Origin: Candidatus Magasanikbacteria bacterium RIFOXYD2_FULL_41_14
GTDB taxonomy: Bacteria; Patescibacteriota; Patescibacteriia; Magasanikbacterales; GWA2-37-8
Direction of reading: 5' to 3'
NCBI GenBank assembly: GCA_001784475.1
Contig: MFRE01000022.1
Span: 1-44,233 of the forward strand
Length of the DNA: 44,233 bases
In this document: positions 17,240 to 23,184 of the stretch, piece after piece
Layout: each line of letters begins with the position of its first letter
Numbering within the stretch: the stretch's first letter is position 1
Translations under genes and position numbers: made by a program
The notes under the pieces: generated by a model
Told to the model about the DNA's origin: nothing
What the model saw: the letters and a program-made list of their open reading frames with translations, nothing else
Database searches by the model: none

Positions 17240-17749
17240 ATGAAAAAATTTCTTGTAAGCATATCTGTAGGTATTTTATTGTTAGTACCAACTATAGCGA
17301 CTTTAGCAGCGCCGGATATATTAGGTGAGGATGGTGCCGGGGGTAATCTGTTGGGGGGGATAGCGGAAAATGCCGGTTATAGCCCAAATGATACGTCTAG
17401 CACTGCTTTGTCAGCTAAAGTTGGGCAAATTGTTACTATTGCTTTATCGCTCGTGGGCACAATATTTTTTGCCTTAACAGTATATGCCGGATTTTTATGG
17501 ATGACTGCCAGTGGCAATGACGAGAAAGTTAAAAAAGCCACGGATATTTTAAAAGCCGCTTTAATCGGTCTCATATTATCTTTGGCCGCCTTTAGCATTA
17601 GTATATTTGTAACTTCAAGAATAGTGGGATATACAGTCGCGCCCGCGCCGGCCGTCGGCGCGCCTGCTTCTGCCGGTACGCCCACAACCGGGTTTTGGAA
17701 TGGATTTGCCCAAGCGGCGAGCGGCTATTGGGATATTTTGACAAGATAA
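17240..17749 (+). CDS. T4SS-pilin with Pro/Ala-rich tail (pilin 9)
   Basis: I chose the ATG at 17240 (MKKFLVSISVGILLLVP) because it opens a normal signal peptide; the track start at 17216 overlaps the previous gene. The product has 169 residues. Helices flank VYAGFLWMTASGNDEKVKKA, and the C-terminal tail is rich in Ala, Pro and Gly (VAPAPAVGAPASAGTP) without cysteines. Such a tail may be a flexible or cell-wall-spanning segment. Confidence 0.8.
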   Translation: MKKFLVSISVGILLLVPTIATLAAPDILGEDGAGGNLLGGIAENAGYSPNDTSSTALSAKVGQIVTIALSLVGTIFFALTVYAGFLWMTASGNDEKVKKATDILKAALIGLILSLAAFSISIFVTSRIVGYTVAPAPAVGAPASAGTPTTGFWNGFAQAASGYWDILTR

Positions 17750-17760
17750 TAATTATTTTT

Positions 17761-18231
17761 ATGAAAAATCAAAAGTTATTAGTATTTGGCATGGTGATAA
17801 TAGTCGCCTTAGTTGGCTTAAATATTTTTTCCGCGCGCGCCGCAAATGTGAGTGAAGAAATTGGCGGGCAATTAAGCGCAGCTGGCGCTGGGAATGGCGT
17901 GGACCTTGGCACTTACACTGACCCGCGGATGATCGCCGCCAATATAATTAAGATTGCCTTGGGATTTATTGGTATAATTTTTGTGGTTTTAATGACTTAT
18001 GCCGGTTTTTTGTGGATGACAGCGGGTGGTAAAGATGAACAAATTGAAAAATCAAAGAGTTTGTTATTTCAGTCCGTAATTGGCCTTATCATTATTTTGA
18101 GTGCCTATTCTATAACCATCTTAGCGGTTAAATTGGCCAAAGCAGAAAGGACCACTAGCCCCAGTGCCATCATTTATATTGAACAAATCCAAAATGGCCG
18201 GTCTTGCGGAACTTCAGATAGCTGTGAATAA
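17761..18231 (+). CDS. Minimal T4SS-pilin (pilin 10)
   Basis: The ATG at 17761 gives a 156-residue protein with signal peptide MKNQKLLVFGMVIIVALVGL and a cleavage site near SARAA. The pilin hairpin has TYAGFLWMTAGGKDEQIEKS as its loop. The short C-terminus carries two cysteines (SCGTSDSCE). It starts 11 bases after pilin 9 and ends 3 bases before the glycosyltransferase, so pilins 8-10 and that enzyme look like one transcription unit. Confidence 0.8.
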   Translation: MKNQKLLVFGMVIIVALVGLNIFSARAANVSEEIGGQLSAAGAGNGVDLGTYTDPRMIAANIIKIALGFIGIIFVVLMTYAGFLWMTAGGKDEQIEKSKSLLFQSVIGLIIILSAYSITILAVKLAKAERTTSPSAIIYIEQIQNGRSCGTSDSCE

Positions 18232-18234
18232 TAG

Positions 18235-19569
18235 ATGAAAACAGGAATTTTTTATCTTCTTTGTGGCGGTGGACACCTGGCGGCGTCTAAAGCCATTGTC
18301 GCTGAATGCGGTCAAAATTTTCCGGGCGAAAGCGTGGAAATTTTTGAAATAAAAAGTTCCAATCGGTTGGTTGGTTGGTTAATTGACGGCGGTTACACTG
18401 TCGCGACAAATTATCTACCTTTGGTTTGGAAATTTTTATATTGGATTTACACTCGTCGGCCCATAATCGCCACGACCGCTTGGATTTTCGGTCGTTTTTT
18501 TTATCGCGATATTAAAAAATTAATTATTGACGGTAAATTTGATAAAATCGTGTCTGCTCACTTTTTTTTAACGCCGGTAATGGTTGAAATTGTGGCAAAA
18601 TTAAATTTGAAGATTCCGATTTTTTGTTTAGTAACCGATCCTTTCACCGTTCCACCTTATTGGTTTTTAAAAAAAGAGGTTAATTATGTTGTATTTTCGG
18701 CGCGGGCGCGTGATTTTGGAGCGCGAGCCGGAATTGCAGACGACAAAATAAAAATTTTTAACCCCTTGCTTAATCCGGCATTTGTTGCTTCGGCGGTAAG
18801 TGTTTCGGCTAGCCGTGTTTCTTTGGGTTTAGAGAAATTCGATAAGATAGTGCTAGTCGCGGGCGGAGGCAATGGTTTGCCGCAGGGCATTAAAATTGTG
18901 CGGGCGTTGTGTGAAGAGTTCGCCACCTGTCATTCCAGTGCGCCCGAACGAAGTGACAAGTACTCTTGGGGTAAAAACGGGAATCCGGTCGTTAATCACC
19001 AAACGCTGGATCCCCGCTGTCGCGGGGATGACAAAACGCGCGCGAAGGACAAAGTGCGCGGAGACGACAAACCAAGTATAAAAATTATCGTTGTCTGCGG
19101 GCGTGATAAAAATTTTTATAATCAAGTTAAAAAAATACAAAAAAAATACCCGGCCATTGCACAGGTATTTGGTTTTGTTAATTTAGCGGAAATTATGCCG
19201 GCGACAGATGTTGTCGTTGGTAAAGCCGGACCGGCGGTAGTTTTTGAGAGTTTACTCCTTAAAAAACCATTAGTTTTAAATTCATATATTTGGCAACAGG
19301 AACAGGGGAATATGGAATTTGTGGTAAAAAATAAAGTGGGATATTACGAACCGAAGCCAAGTAAATTGGCGAGTCGTGTTTTAGAAATTTTGTTTGATGA
19401 TAAAAAAATTCTGGAATTAAAAGACAATATTGATAAACTTAAATTAAAAAACGGCGTGGCCGAGGTAACGCGTTATATATTAACAGAGAAATATAATTTG
19501 GGGTGCCCAACGGGAATTGAACCCGTATTGTCGGTTCCACAAACCGACGTAATAACCATTATACCATAG
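18235..19569 (+). CDS. GT28-like glycosyltransferase (MurG/MGDG-synthase fold)
   Basis: This 444-residue protein begins YLLCGGGHLAASKAI, the glycine-rich acceptor-side motif of MurG- and monogalactosyldiacylglycerol-synthase-like enzymes. The C-terminal half carries KIVLVAGGGNGLPQGI and the donor-binding ATDVVVGKAGPAVVFESLLL region, so a UDP-sugar-dependent transfer to a lipid or cell-wall precursor is likely. About 45 residues between CEEFA and SIKIIVVCGRDK are encoded by a dRS3-like palindrome pair inserted in frame. The last roughly 24 residues are encoded opposite tRNA-His, so the natural C-terminus may be shorter or recently extended. Location next to the pilins suggests surface modification, but this is inference. 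Confidence 0.8.
   Translation: MKTGIFYLLCGGGHLAASKAIVAECGQNFPGESVEIFEIKSSNRLVGWLIDGGYTVATNYLPLVWKFLYWIYTRRPIIATTAWIFGRFFYRDIKKLIIDGKFDKIVSAHFFLTPVMVEIVAKLNLKIPIFCLVTDPFTVPPYWFLKKEVNYVVFSARARDFGARAGIADDKIKIFNPLLNPAFVASAVSVSASRVSLGLEKFDKIVLVAGGGNGLPQGIKIVRALCEEFATCHSSAPERSDKYSWGKNGNPVVNHQTLDPRCRGDDKTRAKDKVRGDDKPSIKIIVVCGRDKNFYNQVKKIQKKYPAIAQVFGFVNLAEIMPATDVVVGKAGPAVVFESLLLKKPLVLNSYIWQQEQGNMEFVVKNKVGYYEPKPSKLASRVLEILFDDKKILELKDNIDKLKLKNGVAEVTRYILTEKYNLGCPTGIEPVLSVPQTDVITIIP
18928..19034. repeat. Palindrome pair inserted in frame in the glycosyltransferase
   Basis: TGTCATTCC...GGGAATCCGGTC and CTGGATCCCCGC...GGGGATGACA match the intergenic palindrome pairs. The inserted length keeps the reading frame open, so the protein gains a loop between two strands of the C-terminal domain. 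Confidence 0.85.
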
Positions 19570-19574
19570 GCACC
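19499..19574 (-). tRNA. tRNA-His(GTG)
   Basis: The acceptor GTGCCTA/TGGGCAC, the extra 5' G typical of tRNA-His, the anticodon loop TTGTGGA (GTG) and the T-arm ACGGGTTCAATTCCCGT are all present. CCA appears to be encoded, unlike in the other tRNAs of the window. It overlaps the 3' end of the convergent glycosyltransferase gene. Confidence 0.93.
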
Positions 19575-19625
19575 ATATGCCCGCGTGAGGCGGGAATTTC
19601 TAAAACACCGATTAAATACCGAGTG

Positions 19626-19654
19626 ATTATATCAAAATAAATCAAAATAATCAA
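19626..19654 (-). promoter_or_regulatory. Promoter for tRNA-His
   Basis: On the minus strand TTGATT, 17 bases, TATAAT. It lies between tRNA-Arg(TCT) and tRNA-His and points to tRNA-His. Confidence 0.7.
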
Positions 19655-19671
19655 GATGCGGTTTTAATTTG

Positions 19672-19743
19672 TCTCCTCAGCAGGAATCGAACCTGCATCT
19701 CAGCCTTAGAAGGGCCGCGTTTTATCCATTAAACTATGAAGAG
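19672..19743 (-). tRNA. tRNA-Arg(TCT)
   Basis: The acceptor CTCTTCA/TGAGGAG, anticodon stem-loop CGGCC-CTTCTAA-GGCTG (TCT) and T-arm GCAGGTTCGATTCCTGC fold well. CCA is not encoded. The first base pair is C-G instead of the usual G-C. Confidence 0.9.
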
Positions 19744-19748
19744 CCATT

Positions 19749-19781
19749 GTCCGCCCAAGGCGGGTCCGCCTGGGGCGGAAA
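19749..19781. repeat. CCGCC/GGCGG double palindrome
   Basis: TCCGCC...GGCGGGTCCGCC...GGCGGA. On the minus strand it is flanked by ATAGTTT and AATGG, which also occur, joined together, in the D-arm of tRNA-Arg(TCT) just downstream. Related copies are at 42096 and 43235. Confidence 0.75.
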
Positions 19782-19875
19782 CTATCCCGATTTTATTTCG
19801 CAATAAAATCGAGGATCCGCGATTCCGCGAGGCGGAATCGGGACAGGGTCGCTAGTATTGCGATTTTATACTATT

Positions 19876-19904
19876 TTGAAGAAAAAATCAAGTTGTGGTA
19901 TAAT
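19876..19904 (+). promoter_or_regulatory. Promoter of pilin 11
   Basis: TTGAAG, 17 bases, TATAAT, with an extended -10 TGG directly before it. It is about 100 bases upstream of the pilin 11 start, with a palindrome pair in the leader. Confidence 0.75.
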
Positions 19905-19911
19905 AATCATA

Positions 19912-19985
19912 TGTCATTCCCGGTGTATGCGGGAATCCAGAAATTTAACTACACGACTGGATCCCCGATCAAGTTGGGGATGACA
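19912..19985. repeat. Paired dRS3-like palindromes
   Basis: TGTCATTCCCGG...GGGAATCCAG and CTGGATCCCCGA...GGGGATGACA in the leader of pilin 11. Confidence 0.8.
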
Positions 19986-20002
19986 ATAAAAATATATTTT
20001 TT

Positions 20003-21037
20003 ATGAAACTAAAAATTTTTATCGCAACTTTTGTAGTTGTTTTGGTGTTGGCGCCGACGGGCGCGTATTTGGGCAATATTGCCTTCGCGCAAGAGCCAAA
20101 GCGCGACGCCACTCTTTATAATTTGGACGTGACCGGTCCGGGCGCGGGATATACCAAGACAGTTACTGTGATGAGTATTGCCCAGGCCGGATTGGGCGGG
20201 GCACTGGCCATGATTAGTATTGCCATTTTGCTGCTGCTTATTTATGGTGGTACGCGTTGGATGATCGCCCGTGGCAATGCCGAAGATGTTACCAAAGCCA
20301 AAGATATTATTGAACAAGCCCTAATTGGCCTGGTGATTATTTTGGGCGCTTGGGGTTTGGCGAGTTTTGTGTTTGGGAGGTTGCAAGGAAAAGTTAGTAA
20401 TACTGCGACTGATATTATAGGTGGCGCACAAGACGCCATTATCGGTCTGTGTGTTTGCCCAGATAATTCTTGCGAAAATCTGTATCAATTTAATTTGACA
20501 CCAACAGCGCCAGGTGAATTGGATGCGCCTGGGTTTTGTCAGGCATATTGTAATGGCGATTCAGATTATAAAATTATTAGTCCGGCGACTGGACAGGCGG
20601 ACTGTAGCGAATTTATCAGCAAACTTCCTCCAACTCCAACGCCCGATTTTCAGCTTGGGGCCTGTGTTTGTCAAAATGGTAGTTGTTTAGCTACGGCTGA
20701 AGACGATTGCTCCAGTAGTTGTACTGATTCAAGCAGTGCCGTGAATGATTGGCAGGCCGGTTTATGCCAAAATGTTTGCATTTCTGGAGTTTATGAGGCG
20801 GGTTGTGATCGTTGTCCGAACGGAGTGTGCCCACCACCATCAGATATTCCACCACTACCACTTCCGGATTTATATGATGTATGTTACTGCGGTTTGGGCG
20901 ATGGTGATTTAAAAAATGATACTTGCCACAGCGAAGTTGTTGTTAATGAGATAAATTATACCGCGATTTGGTGCGACAATTTGTGTGGAGATTTTTCAGA
21001 CAACTTTGCTCCCAATCAAGCACATGGGTGTCCGTGA
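20003..21037 (+). CDS. T4SS-pilin with long Cys-rich C-terminal ectodomain (pilin 11)
   Basis: The 344-residue protein has a signal peptide (ending near NIAFAQ), a linker, the pilin hairpin with the loop IYGGTRWMIARGNAEDVTKA (about residues 80-100), then about 200 residues with more than 20 cysteines and repeated CVCxNxxC patterns. In contrast to pilins 1-4 the ectodomain is C-terminal. The helix region is nearly identical to pilin 12 at DNA level. It has its own promoter (19876-19904). Confidence 0.8.
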   Translation: MKLKIFIATFVVVLVLAPTGAYLGNIAFAQEPKRDATLYNLDVTGPGAGYTKTVTVMSIAQAGLGGALAMISIAILLLLIYGGTRWMIARGNAEDVTKAKDIIEQALIGLVIILGAWGLASFVFGRLQGKVSNTATDIIGGAQDAIIGLCVCPDNSCENLYQFNLTPTAPGELDAPGFCQAYCNGDSDYKIISPATGQADCSEFISKLPPTPTPDFQLGACVCQNGSCLATAEDDCSSSCTDSSSAVNDWQAGLCQNVCISGVYEAGCDRCPNGVCPPPSDIPPLPLPDLYDVCYCGLGDGDLKNDTCHSEVVVNEINYTAIWCDNLCGDFSDNFAPNQAHGCP

Positions 21038-21095
21038 TAATCCTAAGGTAGTTAGTAAAGTTTTTGGTATTTATTTTTTTTGAAAAACCTTCTTT

Positions 21096-21971
21096 GTGAT
21101 AATAATGGTTTTGGTATTAGTAGTGGCTTACTTAGGTAATTATGGTTTTGCGCATGCCGCCGACTCAATTCTACACGGTTTAGACACGACTGGGCTGGGA
21201 GCCGGGTATAAGGAAGTAAGTGTAACGAACATTGTGAGTAATGGTTTGGGTGGGGCGCTGGCTTTAATTAGCATTGCCATCTTGCTGCTCCTTATTTACG
21301 GTGGTACGCGTTGGATGATCGCCCGTGGCAATGCCGAAGATGTTACCAAAGCCAAAGATATTATTGAACAAGCCCTAATTGGTCTCGTGATTATTTTGGG
21401 TGCTTGGGGTTTGGCGAGTTTTGTGTTTAATAGATTAAAAAAACAACCGATAAGCGAAGCGTTGCCAGAAATACCACACAGTATAGTTGTTGGAAATACT
21501 GACCCATCAATTGTTGGTATTTGTGTTTGTAGAACTACTAATGAATGTTCCGAAATTTTGAGCAGTGTTTATCCGGCTGATTTTGATCCTGCCACAGCCG
21601 ATGAAGCATCAGGCGATCCCAGACAGACATTTTGTGATTCAATCTGCGGGAGCGCGATAGGTATTGTGTATAATAACAATGTGAGCATGCCAAACTGTAT
21701 TGGATATTCAGTAAGTAACCTTAACCCTCAGCAGGAAACAGCGCCCGCAGTGCCACCGCCGCCGCCTCTTGAAACCATTGGCTCATGTCATTGCGATGCC
21801 GGTTTTGGGCCGTGTATTAATGTTGACCCAGTTGCTATATCTTTTGAGGACTCGGGTATAAAATGCTGGCTAGACTGTAGCTATAATGGAGGGGTAAGGT
21901 GGTATAATGGTAGAGAGATAAGCACAGGCGAGCACGCCCCCATTTACCATCCAGGTGAGAGCTGCCCTTAA
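21096..21971 (+). CDS. T4SS-pilin with Cys-rich C-terminal ectodomain (pilin 12)
   Basis: A TGA in frame at 21081 limits the start to GTG 21096 or ATG 21105. The 291-residue form has a slightly short signal peptide (VLVLVVAYLGNYGFAHAAD). The hairpin with IYGGTRWMIARGNAEDVTKA is almost identical to pilin 11, while the C-terminal ectodomain is different and has about 12 cysteines and a Pro-rich segment (PAVPPPPPLET). It may be expressed from the pilin 11 promoter. Confidence 0.78.
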   Translation: MIIMVLVLVVAYLGNYGFAHAADSILHGLDTTGLGAGYKEVSVTNIVSNGLGGALALISIAILLLLIYGGTRWMIARGNAEDVTKAKDIIEQALIGLVIILGAWGLASFVFNRLKKQPISEALPEIPHSIVVGNTDPSIVGICVCRTTNECSEILSSVYPADFDPATADEASGDPRQTFCDSICGSAIGIVYNNNVSMPNCIGYSVSNLNPQQETAPAVPPPPPLETIGSCHCDAGFGPCINVDPVAISFEDSGIKCWLDCSYNGGVRWYNGREISTGEHAPIYHPGESCP

Positions 21972-21990
21972 TGTAGTTGGATATTAGACA

Positions 21991-22019
21991 TTGACAAATT
22001 TTCAATTATTTGCTATCAT
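21991..22019 (+). promoter_or_regulatory. rpsO promoter
   Basis: TTGACA, 17 bases, TATCAT. This is one of the best -35/-10 pairs in the window and lies about 130 bases before rpsO. Confidence 0.82.
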
Positions 22020-22032
22020 TACCCCATTAATA

Positions 22033-22143
22033 ATTGGTTGTTTTGGGTGGAGAGATTGCCACGGGCTAAAAATCCCTCGCAATGACAGACCAAAACCAAC
22101 CCCGAACGGTTAGGAACATGCTCCGAAGCCGGCGGTAACTATT
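22033..22143 (+). promoter_or_regulatory. Structured rpsO leader with embedded repeat
   Basis: TTGGTTGTTTTGG pairs with CCAAAACCAACC to form an outer stem. The interior (22051-22087, GAGATTGCC...CTCGCAATGACAG) resembles another widespread bacterial palindrome type. The segment after it (CGAACGGTTAGGAACATGCTC) lies just before the start. S15 often represses its own mRNA through such leaders in other bacteria; whether this one does is inference. Confidence 0.5.
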
Positions 22144-22151
22144 ATGCATGT

Positions 22152-22508
22152 ATGTTAAATCCTAAGAAAAAGCAGTCGGTAATCAAGAAATACCAGACCC
22201 ACGAAGGCGATACCGGCAGCAGCGAAGTACAAATCGCGATTTTGACAGCGGAAATTGAAGAGCTCATTGAGCACTTAAAAGGCCATCCGAAAGACCATTC
22301 TTCTCGTCGTGGACTCTTGCGCAAAGTGAGCGCCCGTCGTCGTTTGATGCGCTATCTTAAAAAAGAAAATGCGGAGAGTTTTGAGGAAATTTCCAAGAAA
22401 TTAAAGATCAAACAGGCCCGCAAGGTGACTAAGCCCGGCGCGACTCTAGTTGATGAAAAATTAGATGAAGAGTCGGAATTAATTGACGAAGATGAACCTA
22501 GCGAATAA
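22152..22508 (+). CDS. rpsO: Ribosomal protein S15
   Basis: The first about 88 residues are typical S15, a small-subunit protein that binds the 16S rRNA three-way junction: YQTHEGDTGSSEVQIAILTA, HLKGHPKDHSSRRGLL and RRRLMRYLKKENAESF. The 118-residue protein has a C-terminal extension of about 30 residues, first basic and then acidic (DEESELIDEDEPSE), which the usual 89-residue form lacks. The end overlaps the NYN gene by 17 bases. Confidence 0.97.
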   Translation: MLNPKKKQSVIKKYQTHEGDTGSSEVQIAILTAEIEELIEHLKGHPKDHSSRRGLLRKVSARRRLMRYLKKENAESFEEISKKLKIKQARKVTKPGATLVDEKLDEESELIDEDEPSE

Positions 22509-23025
22509 GCAGAACCACCCTTTAAAACATCCCGACCAGCGCGTTGGGGTGTTTATTGATGTCCAAAATATGTACTACAGCGCTAAAAATTTATTTGGCG
22601 CCAAAGTTAATTTTGGCAATATTGTCAAAGAAGCCACGGCCGGGCGCAAATTAATTCGCGCTATCGCTTATGTGGTTTCTACCGAAGGCAAAGAAGAGCA
22701 ACCGTTTTTTGATGCTTTGTATAACTTGGGAATTGAAACTAAAGAACGACCCTTGCAGATTTTTTATGGTGGTGAAAAAAAAGCTGATTGGGACGTGGGC
22801 ATTACCGTGGATGCGATTCGTTTGTCGCCGAGTATTGATACGGTAGTTTTGGTGTCGGGCGATGGTGATTATCTGCCATTGGTAGAATATTTACGCAATC
22901 AAGGTAAACAAGTAGAAGTGGTGGCTTTTGGCGAAACCGCCTCTGGTCGTCTGAAAGAAACAGTAGATGATTTTATTGATTTAAGCGCGGATCAGAGCAA
23001 ATTTTTGATTAGAAACAGAAAGTAA
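22492..23025 (+). CDS. NYN-domain protein (LabA/DUF88-like)
   Basis: The ATG at 22492 (177 residues) is preferred to the TTG at 22483. The protein has the PIN-like NYN fold: RVGVFIDVQNMYYSAKNLFG with the first acidic residue and Asn, DWDVGITVDAIRL, and VVLVSGDGDYLPLVEYLRNQ. Such proteins are putative metal-dependent RNases. It overlaps rpsO and sits before pnp, so translational coupling and a role in RNA turnover are plausible. Confidence 0.9.
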   Translation: MNLANKQNHPLKHPDQRVGVFIDVQNMYYSAKNLFGAKVNFGNIVKEATAGRKLIRAIAYVVSTEGKEEQPFFDALYNLGIETKERPLQIFYGGEKKADWDVGITVDAIRLSPSIDTVVLVSGDGDYLPLVEYLRNQGKQVEVVAFGETASGRLKETVDDFIDLSADQSKFLIRNRK

Positions 23026-23026
23026 G

Positions 23027-23085
23027 TGTCATTCCCGTAATAACGGGAATCCAGTCGCCGGATCCCCGCTTGAGCGGGGATGACA
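23027..23085. repeat. Paired dRS3-like palindromes (short core)
   Basis: TGTCATTCCCGT...CGGGAATCCAG is followed almost directly by CGGATCCCCGC...GGGGATGACA. It is the shortest pair in the window. Confidence 0.8.
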
Positions 23086-23110
23086 AATTAGTAAATTTAA
23101 TTATTTAGTT

Positions 23111-23166
23111 GCTGGTTTGAGGACACATAGACACTCTCTCAGAGGGTCTGTAGCTCTCAAATCAGC
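23111..23166 (+). promoter_or_regulatory. Long stem-loop in the pnp leader
   Basis: GCTGGTTTGAG pairs with CTCAAATCAGC (one G-U), and inside it AGACACTC pairs with GAGGGTCT. It ends about 18 bases before the pnp start. In enteric bacteria a similar pnp leader is cut by RNase III and then targeted by PNPase. Here only the fold is seen. Confidence 0.6.
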
Positions 23167-23184
23167 TTTGGAAAGGTATCCAAT

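Noticed and set aside
10216-23085. CRISPR array, because short repeats recur many times.
   Set aside because: The repeats are palindromic pairs scattered between genes with irregular spacing and no cas genes.
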